From NCBI GenBank assembly GCA_963727035.1, contig CAVSEY010000008.1, forward strand, positions 1-64,000: DNA of 64,000 nucleotides. Reading direction: 5' to 3'. The notes beneath the pieces were generated by a model. That model saw only the letters and a program-made list of their open reading frames with translations, was not told the origin of the DNA and did no database searches. The position numbers and the translations under genes are program-made. This document shows positions 24,834 to 35,771 of the stretch, one piece after another. The stretch comes from Rhodoblastus sp963727035 (GTDB lineage: Bacteria; Pseudomonadota; Alphaproteobacteria; Rhizobiales; Beijerinckiaceae). How positions within the stretch are numbered: the stretch's first letter is position 1; every line of letters starts with the position of its first letter.

Positions 24834-27800
24834 ATGACCAAAGCGGCTCCCTGGAGCATCAAGGGCGTGGATTTCGACGTGCGCGAGGCCGCCAAGGAAG
24901 CCGCGCGGCGCGACGGAATGTCGTTGGGCGAGTGGATGAACCGGGCGATCGCCGACCGCGCCGCCGAACTCGGCGCCAACGCCCAGGAATTCGACGTGGA
25001 CGAAAGGCTGGAGGCGGTCGCCGCGCAGCTCGCGCGCCTCAGCCAGGCGTCGCGCGCCGATGACGCGCCGCGCCGGCGCCGCGGCGAGTCTGGCCGGCGC
25101 GCCGAAGCCGAGGCGCCGGAGGATGATGAAAGCAGCTCGATCGATGGGGCGCGGACAAGCGAGCGATTGAGCCGCCGGAGCGCCGCGCCGGAACGCCGAC
25201 TGGGCCGCGCGAGCGCCGGCGAGCTTTTCATGCGCCGGAATTCGCAGGAAATTCGCCGCGGGCGGCCCGCTCGCGAAAGCGCCGACGCCGAAGCTCTGCT
25301 CGAACAGGCGGTCGCCGCCTTCGAGGAGCAGGCGAACCGGGTCGAATCGCGCGCCGCGCGCGCCATGGCCAATGTCGCCCAGCTGATCGAGGCTTCCGAG
25401 GAAGGCCGCGCCGACACCCTGGCCCAGGTCGACGCGCGCCTGAGCGAAATCGAGCAAAGATTGAATCGCGGCGACAAGGAGGCGATCAAGCCGCTGCGGG
25501 GCATGATCGCCTCGGTCCATGACCGGCTTGGCGAAATCGAGACGCGCCTGGCGCGCAAGGAGCGCCCGGCCGACGACAATTCCCTTCGCGGCGCGCTGGA
25601 GCGGCTGGAGTCGCGGATCGAGGCGATGTCACGCCAATCCGGCGGAAGCGCCGAGGACTCCCATTTGCGGCGGCTCGATGCGCGCGTTGCCGCCATTTTC
25701 GCCCGGCTCGACCAGCCGGCTCCGCATTCCGCCGCGGCGCAAGGACGGGACGCCGCGCCGGCGCTCAAGGACGGGGTCGCCGGCGCGATCAACCAGATTT
25801 CGGCCCGGCAGCGCGACCTCGATTCCGGCGCGCGGTCGCTGCGGCCGCAGGCGGCGCAACTCGCGGCGCTGCTGGACGAACGTTTCGACGCCCTGGCGCG
25901 CAAATTCGATGACGCCGCCCAAGGCGCGGCGCCGGCCGCCGACCATATCGACCGCCTCCAGATCGGAATCGACACCCTTTCCGGCCGGATCGAGGCGATG
26001 CGCCGGGATTTCGCCGCATCCGGCGACCAGTCGCGCGCCGCTCTGGAGCGATTCGCGCGTGATCTGGCGGCGCGCGTCGACGCCGCTCTCGCCGCGCCGC
26101 AAACCGCCGGCGCCGAAAGCATTGCCGCCAAGCTGGACGGCCTCGACGCTCTGGCGCGCGACATTGCGCTTTTGGGCCGCGGCGTCGCCGAGACGGCGCC
26201 GCGGGCCGCCGTGACGGAACTTGAAAGCGCGGTGCGCGCGCTTTCGGATCGCGTGGACAGCGCGCGCGAGGCGATGCTTTTCGCCGCCGCGACGCGTCCC
26301 GAGCCGACCTCGTCCGCCGAGATCGACGCCCTGGGCGAAAAGGTCGCGGCAATGGGCCAGACGCTCGCCGATCTCGCCCCGCGCAGCCAGGTGGCCTCGC
26401 TTGAAGACGCGGTGCGGGCGCTGACCGTGCGCATCGAGCGCTCGCGCGAGGAGGGCATGCGCGAGGCGGTGCTGGCGCCGATCGAGACGCTCGCGATCGA
26501 CGTGCGCCAGGCGCTGGCCGAGGCCGGCGCCTCGGCCAATGTCGAGGGCGTCTCGCGCCAGTTGCGCCAGGTCGAGGACAAGCTCGAACAATTGCGCCGC
26601 GCCGGCGGCGACCGCGCCGACTTCCTTCACGTCCATGATCAGACCGACCAGATCCGCGCCATGCTGGCCGAGGCGATGGACAGGATCGCTCCGATCGAGC
26701 GGCTGGAGCGCCAGGTCGGCTCCCTGAGCGAGCGGCTGGAGGAGGTTGCGCGCCAGAACCTGGACGCCAGCGCGGCGCAGGTCGCGCTGCCCTGGAGCGA
26801 AATCGAGGCGCGCCTGAGCGAACTCGCCTCGCGCATCGACCGCGCCCCGGCGCCGGCGCCGGTTGACGAGTCGCGCTTCGATGATCTGACCCGCCGCCTC
26901 GACGAACTCCACGACACGCTGGCGGCGCGGATCGACAATTCGCGCGGGGCGTCGCGGGACAATGGGGCCGATCAGCTCGAACCCCTGCTGCGCTCGGTGG
27001 CTGAAAAATTGAGCGCCCAGCCGGGGCCGCAATTCGACTCCGCCGCGCTCGAAGCGCTCGACCGCCGCATCGCCGAGATCTCGCGGCGCCTCGAGCAGGG
27101 CGGTTCGGAAACCGAGGTCCGCCTGCAACGCGCCATCGAGGATTTGACGGCGCGGCTTGAAACCTTGCGCGATTCCGGGCGTGATGACCGCAATGCGCGT
27201 GAAATCAGCGATTTGCGCGAAAAGACCGAGGCTTCGGACCGCCTCGCCCAGCAAACCTTGTCGGCCGTTCACGAGACCCTCGAAAAGGTCGTCGATCGCC
27301 TCGCCATGCTCGAGGAGGACGTGATCGAATCCCGCGGCGGCGCCGAGTTCGCGGCGCGGGGGCCGGCCAAACCCGCGGTCGACGCCGGCGACTTCCCGCT
27401 GGAGCCCGGCGCGGGCCATCCGCGCGGGTCCAAGGCCGGTGGGATCCCGCCGCTTCCGCGCGTGGCGGAAATGGACGACGACGACGCCGATCCTGTCCTC
27501 GATGGGCTGAGACTCGTCAAGGACCGGGAGGCCCAGCCGGCGCCGGCCAATTATATCGAGATCGCCCGCCGCGCCCTCGCCGCGCGGATCGCCGCCGAAT
27601 CCGAGGACAATAAGGCCAGGGACGAGAAAAGGCGCGCAGCCGCGTCGGAATCCAATCCCGCGGACAAATGCCCGCGCGGCCTTCGTCCGCCCGTTGGCGG
27701 TCGGCGAACAAGGCGCGAACCGGCGCCTGCCCGCCGTGCTGGTGACCGCGGCGTCGCTGCTTTCGTTCGGAGCCTATGAGGCCTATCGCATGTTCGATGG

Positions 27801-28725
27801 GCCCCGGCCGCCGATGCAGGCCGTGTTTGCGCCCAAGGCCGACGGCGTCCGGCCCGCCAGCCGCGAGGCCGCGGCCTCGCCCGCTCCTTCGGCCGGGAAG
27901 GCCGGCATTGCGGCTCCCGCGCCGCCGGCGCCCGTCGCCGCGCCGACGCCGCCGCTCAACGGCGCGCCCATCCTGCCCGGCGCCGTCGTCGCGCCAAAGC
28001 CGATGAACGGCGCGAGCCTGCCCGATCCGCTGGCGACCGGCTCGATCAGCGGTCCCGCGAACACCATCGCCGCGATCCAGGCGGGCGCCCAGGCGCTCGC
28101 GCTGAAGGAGCGCGCCGAAAAGGGCGACCTGCTCGCCCAATATGATTATGCGTCCCGCCTCGCGTCGGGACACGGCGTCGCCCAGGATCAGGCCGCCGCC
28201 ATCCGCTGGTTCGAAAAAGCGGCGGCCAAGGGCATGGCGCAGGCGGAATATCGGCTGGGCGCCGCCTATGAGAAGGGAATCGGCGCGCCGCGCGACGCCA
28301 GGAAGGCCGCCGACTATTATCAGAAGGCCGCGAACCAGGGCCACGTCCGCGCCATGCACAATCTCGGCGTCGTGCTCGCGGAAGGCGTGGACGGCAAGCC
28401 CGATTACGCGGCGGCCGCGCAATGGTTCCGCCGCGCCGCCGAATATGGCGTGCTCGACAGCCAGTTCAACCTGGCGATTCTCTATGCGCGCGGCCTGGGT
28501 GTGCCGCAGGATCTGGGCCAGAGCTATGTCTGGTTCGCCATCGCGGCGCAGCAGGGCGACGCCAGCGCGTCCAGGAAGCGCGACGAGGTGGCCGAACGGC
28601 TGAACGCCGCCACGTTGCAGGAGGCGCAAAAGCAGGCCGCCGCCTTCCACGCCAAGACGCCGTCGCCGGCGGTCAACGACCCGGCGCCGTCCGCGCCGGG
28701 CGCCGCCGCCGCGGCGGCTCTGTAA
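24834..28725 (+). CDS. PodJ-like polar localization factor with Sel1 repeats, frameshifted
   Basis: A large polar scaffold of the PodJ type, about 1296 aa after repair. The N-terminus (PWSIKGVDFDVREAAKEAAR, then GMSLGEWMNRAI) is typical of alphaproteobacterial PodJ-like proteins. A very long Ala/Arg/Glu-rich coiled coil fills residues about 150-880, then an acidic linker. One membrane segment (LPAVLVTAASLLSFGAY) follows, then a Pro-rich periplasmic linker and about four Sel1 repeats. The frame is broken around 27660-27672 (GACAAATGCCCGC). The upstream frame ends at 27779 and the downstream one opens at 27694. Deleting one base gives a continuous ADKARAAFVRPLAVGEQG junction. No peptidoglycan-binding domain is evident at the C-terminus. 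Confidence 0.82.
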
Positions 28726-28734
28726 TGCTAAATG

Positions 28735-28833
28735 CCGGTTCTCATTGACGAGAGCCGGTTAGGCGCGAAGCGACGCCGAGCTGATGCGAGGGATTCGCTG
28801 GTCGCGATGAGTCGCGGCCAGTGAAAATTGGCA
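28735..28833 (+). repeat. Dispersed ~100-bp intergenic repeat, copy 1
   Basis: It begins with a hairpin CCGGTTCTC/GAGAGCCGG, continues with GCGAAGCGACGCCGAGCTGATGCGAGG (key part 28764-28790) and ends with a second dyad around GTCGCGATGAGTCGCG, then GTGAAAATTGGC. It matches the region 33648-33746 in opposite orientation over its whole length. It occupies almost the entire gap between convergent podJ-like and murA genes. Confidence 0.85.
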
Positions 28834-28843
28834 TAAGGCGGCG

Positions 28844-30142
<1,299 letters not shown>

Positions 30143-30191
30143 TGTTCCTCGCTGGGCGCCGCGACAATGGGCGCCATTGCTTTCGGATATT

Positions 30192-30377
30192 TCAAATGTC
30201 CTGCGGACCGCCGTCGTCGCCCGCCTTGCGCTGGCGGGTCTGGTCCTTGCGCCGCCGCAGATTGGCGCGCAAGGCCTCGGCCAACCGCTGCTTTTCCGCG
30301 AGCTTGGCCGGGGAAAGGGCCTCCGGCGCCTTTTTGGGCGGGGCTTCGGCTTTCGGGTCCGTGGCGTTATCCTTCAT
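30192..30377 (-). CDS. Small basic protein upstream of murA
   Basis: A 61-residue, highly charged protein rich in Lys, Arg, Ala and Pro (KLAEKQRLAEALRANLRRRK). Short proteins with this composition are commonly annotated before murA in Rhizobiales, which together with the operon-like spacing makes it a plausible real gene. No function is known. It could also be a fortuitous frame in GC-rich DNA. Confidence 0.5.
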   Translation of the reverse strand: MKDNATDPKAEAPPKKAPEALSPAKLAEKQRLAEALRANLRRRKDQTRQRKAGDDGGPQDI

Positions 30378-30534
30378 GTCGGGCGGTTCTATGCGGGAAA
30401 GGCGCGGCGAACAAGCCTTTGGCGCGGATTTGCGACAAATTGGGGGCCGGCGGCGAAACTGGCGCTTGCCATGAGGGTTTCGCTATGGCAGAAACCGCGC
30501 GCCTGACCGAACCAAAGCGCCGGGGGCGAAATCA

Positions 30535-30609
<75 letters not shown>

Positions 30610-31214
30610 TTAAAAGCCAACAATTCCAGGGCTTAAGGGGCGGGCACTCCCTTTTCCCCAGCGAACGAAACGCGAAAATTCCCCCAAAATTCCCCAGCTA
30701 TTTGGGGAAAATCCGGGGAATGCGTTCGATAACTGTTCCCGCCGTGGCCTTGGTTTTCGGGATGGATTTTTTCCCGGTCCGCTGCGAGCGATCAGTCTTT
30801 GGCCAAAGGCAGCCACCATGAAACCGCAGAATTGAAAACAGCCCCTTCGGCTAGCCGGCGCCGGATAGTCGTCATAGGTAAATTCCGACGCTACCGCGCC
30901 AGAACGCCGCACGTTATATTTTGGAAAATGCTCTGTTCTCTGATTTGTTTGGAACGACTGCCCGAGCGCCGGGAAAAAACATTACCCTGGATAGGCTTGA
31001 CGGCGTCCCAGTGGTCCCAAATTGTCGAGAGGACCGCAAATTGGCACGAATCTGATTGTAATCTGTGGGCGGCGGCCGAATTATGCGCATGGTCTTTACG
31101 GCGGCGCTGGGCTCGGCGGCGTTCTTGGCTTGGTTCTGGTCGTGCTGCCCGTACTCTGGCTCTTGGCGGATGCCAGCCCGCACCTTGCGCCTGTGCGCGA
31201 AATAGGGAAATTCG
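30610..31214. other. Gene-poor stretch after tRNA-Thr
   Basis: About 600 bases of lower GC than the surroundings with no recognisable gene. It contains a nested inverted repeat of TTCCCC/GGGGAA boxes (about 30677-30722). A 67-codon open frame (31022-31225) has a hydrophobic GLGGVLGLVLVVLPVLWLL segment, which might encode a small membrane protein but has no clear ribosome-binding site. No integrase remnant or duplicated tRNA end could be found. Confidence 0.45.
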
Positions 31215-32291
31215 ATGACGACTGATGATGCCGATGGGATCGAAGCTCTGCTCGATACAGTCAATCTGTCTGAGTCGCTGGGAAGTGACCGGTTCAAGCA
31301 GTTCCTCGATCATGCGCCGGTGGCTGTCGCCGTGTCGGAACTCCACCCTTCCGAGATCGTCACCTATGCCAATCTCGAATTCGAGCGCCTGACGGGTCAA
31401 CCGGTTGCAGAAATTGAGGGCAGGAGTTGGAGAGCGTTGCCTGGGATCGCCGCCTCCGTCGGTGACAACCGCTTGCTGCGCGATGCCGTAAAGGACGATG
31501 CCGAATATATCGGTGAATTCACGATCGAGCGAAAAACGGGGTCGGTGAATGTAACCGCCTGGTCCAACACGATCGAGGACGAGACTGGAAAGCCAAAATT
31601 CCGTCTTGTTGCTCTGGTGGGAGTGACGGCGCACGGGGCTGGCGGTGGCGCGCGGGCAAAAGCGTTTCAAGATAACGACATTCTTCTCCGGGAGCTCCAG
31701 CACCGCGTCAAGAACAATCTGCAGATGATTACGGCCTTGATCCGGTCAGAGGCTCGGAATGTGCCGGACGATGCAACTGGAGAACGCTTCGATAGGCTTG
31801 CTGGCAGGATAAACGCGCTAGCTGTTTTATATGATGCGCTTACTCGAGAGAATGCCAACGACAACGTCGACCTTGGCGCCTATCTCGGACAGATCGCGAC
31901 CGCGGTCATGCAGGCGCACGCTGTCGAAGGCGTTCGTCTCGACATGAAACTCGATACTTGGCCCGTGTCGGTAGACGTGGCAATGCCCGCTGGACTTGTC
32001 GTGAACGAACTGCTGACTAACTCGCTCAAACACGCCTTCGCAGGCGGTGAAGGAGGCGCCATCAAACTTCACAGTTTGATCGACGATTACGGCTGCCACA
32101 TTGTGATCGCCGACGATGGTGTTGGTTTGCCCGATGGTGCGATCTGGCCGAAGCCCGGAAAGCTCGGCGCGATCATTGTCCGGTCGCTAAGGGAAAACGC
32201 TTCAGCAAAAGTCGCAGTGAAGTCGTCGCCAGGGAACGGCATGAGCGTAATCATATCGTTTGCGAAAGCTGCGCTTTCCCAATCAGCTTAA
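31215..32291 (+). CDS. PAS sensor histidine kinase, HisKA_2 type
   Basis: A 358-aa soluble kinase. One PAS domain (about 25-140; FLDHAPVAVAVSELHPSEIV... GRSWRALPG) is followed by a HisKA_2 phosphoacceptor helix LLRELQHRVKNNLQMI (His163). The ATPase domain has LVVNELLTNSLKHAF (N-box) and IADDGVGLPDG (G1). The class resembles light- or stress-sensing kinases of alphaproteobacteria, but the GXNCRFLQ chromophore motif of LOV domains is absent. Base and codon use is less GC-rich than in flanking genes, suggesting acquisition together with the tRNA-Thr-adjacent stretch. No partner regulator is adjacent. Confidence 0.88.
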   Translation: MTTDDADGIEALLDTVNLSESLGSDRFKQFLDHAPVAVAVSELHPSEIVTYANLEFERLTGQPVAEIEGRSWRALPGIAASVGDNRLLRDAVKDDAEYIGEFTIERKTGSVNVTAWSNTIEDETGKPKFRLVALVGVTAHGAGGGARAKAFQDNDILLRELQHRVKNNLQMITALIRSEARNVPDDATGERFDRLAGRINALAVLYDALTRENANDNVDLGAYLGQIATAVMQAHAVEGVRLDMKLDTWPVSVDVAMPAGLVVNELLTNSLKHAFAGGEGGAIKLHSLIDDYGCHIVIADDGVGLPDGAIWPKPGKLGAIIVRSLRENASAKVAVKSSPGNGMSVIISFAKAALSQSA

Positions 32292-32401
32292 TAGGCTAAG
32301 TGGAACCCTGGCGGTCGGACGACCCATGCGGTGTGTCGGTGGGAGAACATGACGGGGTTACGGTGACATGATACGAAACCACTAATTCAGGCGCCAAGCA
32401 C

Positions 32402-32806
32402 TCACGGCGCTATAAGCTCCACCCCTTCCGCACGGGCGGCCGTCGCGAGTTCGGCGTCGAGGGTCGCGAGGGGATCGCGGCGGCGCAGGGCCAGTTCGAG
32501 ATAGGCGGCGTCATAGGCGGTCAAACGATGTTTTCGCGCAATCCGCAGGAGGGTTTCGTCCTCGCATTGGCCGTCGATTTCGATGGGGAGCGCGCCTAAT
32601 AACCGCAGGGCTTGCGCGGTCTGTTCCGCGCCGATGCGGCCGCGCCTTTCGCTGGTCAGCAGCAGATTGCGCATTTCGAAGCGCCACAGGCTCGGCGCCA
32701 CCGCCGTATCATGCCTGATCATCTACAAGGCTTGTTCAGCGATCGGATCGCGTTCATCCGGTAGAAACCATGCGGCGGCGATGGAGGCGTCGATGATGAA
32801 GGCCAT
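32402..32806 (-). pseudogene. VapC-like PIN-domain toxin with internal stop codon
   Basis: A PIN-domain ribonuclease toxin of about 134 codons. Translation from ATG 32806 gives MAFIIDASIAAAWFLPDERD with the first catalytic Asp. Codon 28 is TAG (32723-32725). The same frame then continues with MIRHDTAVAPSLWRFEMRNLL and the later acidic residues in YDAAYLELALRR and LATLDAEL. The frame is otherwise intact, so this is a single nonsense lesion or a sequence error. The start overlaps the antitoxin stop (TGATG). A restart at 32722 would give an N-terminally truncated protein lacking the first catalytic Asp. Confidence 0.85.
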
Positions 32807-33051
32807 CAGTATTTATGCCCTTCATGGCGCGCGGCCAGCAGCTCGCTCAAACTCATTTGGGGCATCGTGCGCCGAAACTTTTCAATCTCGGCCAAAGTGC
32901 GCTCCAGCGCCGCCTGCCGCTGACCGGCTTCGGGAACGAGTTGGGCGATCGGGCGGCCGTGGCGGGTGATGACGACGGTTTCGCCCGCCTCGACTTGATC
33001 GAGCAACGCCAGAAGGCGCGTTTTCGCTTCGGAGGCTTGAATTTCACGCAT
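32806..33051 (-). CDS. Phd/YefM-type antitoxin
   Basis: An 81-aa antitoxin beginning MREIQASEAKTRLLALLDQVEAGETVVITRHGRPIAQLVPEA-like: the DNA-binding fold of the Phd/YefM family, followed by a C-terminal toxin-binding tail EIEKFRRTMPQMSLSELLA. The start at 33051 follows family convention; the frame extends upstream without similarity. It precedes and overlaps the PIN toxin gene, the standard order. If the toxin is really dead, this would be an orphan antitoxin. Confidence 0.88.
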   Translation of the reverse strand: MREIQASEAKTRLLALLDQVEAGETVVITRHGRPIAQLVPEAGQRQAALERTLAEIEKFRRTMPQMSLSELLAARHEGHKY

Positions 33052-33208
33052 GATTTTGACCAGTCGGTTTGACCGGTCTAATTTAATTTCGCGCGCATCC
33101 ATTTGCAAGCGTTGGTTGGCCGTTTCCGACATCGCCTGCTTCATCGCGCTGTCGTCAAACCGGCCTAAAAATTGCTTGTACTCGTGGCCCGTCGCGGAGG
33201 GTGACGTC

Positions 33209-33631
33209 ATGAGCAAGGTTGTGTTTTATGCAAGGCCGGGCGCGGTAAGGGATGTCGAGCAGAAAGCCGTGCTCGCCGCCGCCGGATTTGAGGTCGAGGC
33301 GCGCGATCTGACTGCGGAACATTGGACTTCCGCCAGCCTGCGCGCCTTTTTCGATGAAAGGCCGATCGTGGAATGGTTCGATCCGGCCGAGCCCCGGGTG
33401 GTTTCGGGCGAGATCGACCCCGGCAAGCTGAACGCCCAGGAAGCGCTGGTGACGCTCGCGATCGATCCGCGCCTGATCAACGGGCCGCTGGTCCGCCATG
33501 ACGGAAACTGCGCGGCCGGCCTCGACACCGAGCAATTGCGCGAATTCATGGACACGCGCGCGCAAGCCGGCAAGACCACGCCGGTGCGGCGCCTGCCGCG
33601 AACCTGGGGCGAAGCCTGGTCGGGGAATTGA
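33209..33631 (+). CDS. ArsC/nitrogenase-associated protein family member
   Basis: A 140-aa thioredoxin-fold protein related to ArsC/Spx and the nitrogenase-associated subgroup: MSKVVFYARPGAVRDVEQKAVLAAAGFEV-like N-terminus, LRAFFDERPIVEWFDP, then ALVTLAIDPRLINGPLVRH. Family members normally have Cys after KPG; here that position is Ala (RPGA), so classical arsenate-reductase chemistry is not expected. The start at 33209 has a strong GGAGGG site. It overlaps nothing and is followed by repeat copy 2. No nif gene is in the window. Confidence 0.8.
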   Translation: MSKVVFYARPGAVRDVEQKAVLAAAGFEVEARDLTAEHWTSASLRAFFDERPIVEWFDPAEPRVVSGEIDPGKLNAQEALVTLAIDPRLINGPLVRHDGNCAAGLDTEQLREFMDTRAQAGKTTPVRRLPRTWGEAWSGN

Positions 33632-33647
33632 GCGTCCGTTGAAATTA

Positions 33648-33746
33648 GCAAATTTTCACTGATCGCGACGCGTCGCGATCGGTGAACCCCTCGCATCAGC
33701 TCGGCGTCGCTTCGCTCCTAACCGGTTCTCATCAATGAGAACCGGT
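33648..33746 (-). repeat. Dispersed ~100-bp intergenic repeat, copy 2
   Basis: The reverse complement of this stretch aligns with copy 1 (28735-28833): a CCGGTTCTC/GAGAACCGG hairpin, the same GCGAAGCGACGCCGAGC core, then a perfect GATCGCGACG/CGTCGCGATC dyad and GTGAAAATTTGC. It fills the gap between the convergent ArsC-like and fpr genes. Confidence 0.85.
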
Positions 33747-33747
33747 A

Positions 33748-34590
33748 TTATTGCTCGACGAAAGCCTTTTCGATCACATAAGTGGCGGGATCGCCGCTTG
33801 AGCCCTCGCGAAAACCGCGATCCTGCAGCATCTTGACCAGATCGCGCAGCAGGCCGGGGCTGCCGCAGATCATGACGCGGTCCTCGGCCGGGTTGAGCGG
33901 CGGCTGGCCGATGTCGTCGAACATCTTGCCGTTCACGATCAGGTCGGTGGCGCGGCCCTGATATTTGAACGGCTCGCGGGTCACGGTCGGATAGTGGATG
34001 AGCTTTTCGGTCACGACCTCGCCGAAAAACTCGTTCTCCTTGGCCGCCTTCACAATATCGAAGCCATATTGCAGCTCGGCGATCTGGCGGCAGCCATGAA
34101 CCAGGATCAGGTGGTCGTAGAGGTCGTAAACCTCGGGGTCCTTGATCACGCTGGAGAAGGGCGCGATGCCGGTGCCGGTCGAGAACATGTAGAGCCTCTT
34201 GCCGGGCAACAGGCTCGACTGGACCAAAGTGCCGGTCGGCTTGCGGCCGACGAGCACTTTGTCGCCGACCTTGAGATGCTGGAGGCGCGAGGTGAGGGGG
34301 CCGTCCTGCACCTTGATCGAGAAGAATTCCAGATCGTCCTCGTAATTGGCGCTGGCCATGGAATAGGCGCGCAGCAGGGGTTTGCCGTCGACTTCGAGGC
34401 CGATCATCGCGAACTGTCCGTTGATGAAGCGGAAGGCCGGATCGCGGGTAGTACGGAAACGGAACAGGCGGTCGGTATAGTGCTGGACTTCCAGCACGGT
34501 CTCGCGGTTGAAGGCGCCGCCGCTCTTCTTCGGGGCCGCGGCTTGCGCGGGCGAGGCTGTCATCGTGCTGGTGTCGGCGGCTTCGGTCAT
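33748..34590 (-). CDS. fpr: Ferredoxin-NADP reductase
   Basis: FAD enzyme moving electrons between NADP(H) and ferredoxin or flavodoxin, 280 aa. The FAD-binding RAYSMAS (family RxYS), the NADP-binding GTGIAPFSSVIKDPE and CGSPGLLRDLVKMLQDRGF, and the C-terminal YVIEKAFVEQ match bacterial class subfamily I reductases. The start at 34590 (MTEAADT) follows GGAGAGACAGG; a 30-residue Ala/Lys-rich leader precedes the domain. It is monocistronic and convergent with the ArsC-like gene. Confidence 0.94.
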   Translation of the reverse strand: MTEAADTSTMTASPAQAAAPKKSGGAFNRETVLEVQHYTDRLFRFRTTRDPAFRFINGQFAMIGLEVDGKPLLRAYSMASANYEDDLEFFSIKVQDGPLTSRLQHLKVGDKVLVGRKPTGTLVQSSLLPGKRLYMFSTGTGIAPFSSVIKDPEVYDLYDHLILVHGCRQIAELQYGFDIVKAAKENEFFGEVVTEKLIHYPTVTREPFKYQGRATDLIVNGKMFDDIGQPPLNPAEDRVMICGSPGLLRDLVKMLQDRGFREGSSGDPATYVIEKAFVEQ

Positions 34591-34887
34591 CTGGCCTGTC
34601 TCTCCGTGCGATCCCTGCGCTCGACGCCCTTCATCGCTCGCGCGAGAGGCGCCGGCGCTCGAGTTCACCTGATCGTGGCGGGACGAAACGACGCCCCGCG
34701 CGTCCCCCTCGCGCATGGATTCTCGCGAGGCTCGACGGCCGTCGAGCGAAATCCGGCGCTCTGCGCCCGGCAAAAACCTGCCGGACTGGGCTATGCAGCC
34801 CGTTCCTATCGCGGCGCGGCACGGTTGGCAATGGCGATTTGCGCGCCGCGCCGGGGCTGCGGCGAAACATCGCAACGAAATATAACT

Positions 34888-35763
34888 TTATCGGGCGCAA
34901 ACCACCGCCGCCGCCGCGACCTGATGGAACTGTCCGGCCTTGTCGAGCTGACGCACCGCCAGCATCATCTTGCGGGTCGAGGGGTCGATGTCGATCAGGT
35001 AATAGCCGGCGCGCCGGCGCGGGTTGCGGCCGATCGACGAGGCCGAGCAGATGCCCAGCACGGGGATCGGTCCGTGCGGGCCGCCCAGGCATTTGCGCGA
35101 GATGGAATGGCTGTGGCCGTGCAGCACGAGTTCCGCCCCTTCCTCCCGCACGATTTCGGCCAAGGCGCGATGATCGCGCAGGTTGCGGATGTTGCCGCCG
35201 CCGTCGACCGGGGGGTGGTGAATCAGCAGCACCCGCATTTCGTCGCGCGTCGCGCGCAAGATTTCGGCGAGGCGCCCCAATTGCTGCGAACCCAATTTGC
35301 CGGAGGCGACGAAGGGCAGGGTGGGCACGCCGCTGCTGAGGCCGATGATCGCGACGCCGTCGCGGCGGCGCACGAAGGGAAAGCCCTGTTCGTCGTCGTC
35401 GCCGCGCGTCCAGGGGCCGAAGTCGCGCATCATGTGCGGCAGGCTCGAACGCATATAGGCGTCGTGGTTGCCGGGCGCGACGCTCACCTCCTTCGGCGGC
35501 CCGAGCGTCGTCAGCCATTGCGCCGCGAGCGGATATTCGGCCGGCAGGCCGATGTTGCAGATGTCGCCGGTCATGGCGACATGGTTGGGCCGGTGCTCGC
35601 GCATATCGGCGACCAGGGCGGCGAGGGCGTCCATGTCATGGGCGCGGTCGCGGCCGCGCCGCCAGTTAAGATAGCCGGTCGCGCGCTTGCCGAGCAGGTC
35701 GCGCCATTTGAGGCGGGGCAGCGGGCCGATGTGGGGGTCGGAGAGATGGGCAATGCGGAACAT
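34888..35763 (-). CDS. Metallophosphoesterase of the 3',5'-cAMP phosphodiesterase CpdA type
   Basis: A 291-aa calcineurin-fold phosphoesterase. All five metal-ligand blocks are present: HLSDPHIG, MTGDICN, APGNHD, LIHHPPVD and LHGHSHS. The order and spacing fit the CpdA/Icc group, but many members have other substrates. The start at 35763 (MFRIAHL) gives the conserved N-terminus; the frame continues upstream through the next gene without meaning. It begins eight bases after the mbfA stop, so the two form an operon. Confidence 0.9.
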   Translation of the reverse strand: MFRIAHLSDPHIGPLPRLKWRDLLGKRATGYLNWRRGRDRAHDMDALAALVADMREHRPNHVAMTGDICNIGLPAEYPLAAQWLTTLGPPKEVSVAPGNHDAYMRSSLPHMMRDFGPWTRGDDDEQGFPFVRRRDGVAIIGLSSGVPTLPFVASGKLGSQQLGRLAEILRATRDEMRVLLIHHPPVDGGGNIRNLRDHRALAEIVREEGAELVLHGHSHSISRKCLGGPHGPIPVLGICSASSIGRNPRRRAGYYLIDIDPSTRKMMLAVRQLDKAGQFHQVAAAAVVCAR

Positions 35764-35771
35764 GAAACGCC

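Noticed and set aside
31022..31225. A 67-codon small membrane protein
   Set aside because: It has a hydrophobic stretch but no ribosome-binding site or recognisable family, and it overlaps the kinase start; kept only as a remark.
31215..32291. LOV photoreceptor assignment for the second histidine kinase
   Set aside because: The PAS domain lacks the flavin-binding GXNCRFLQ cysteine motif.
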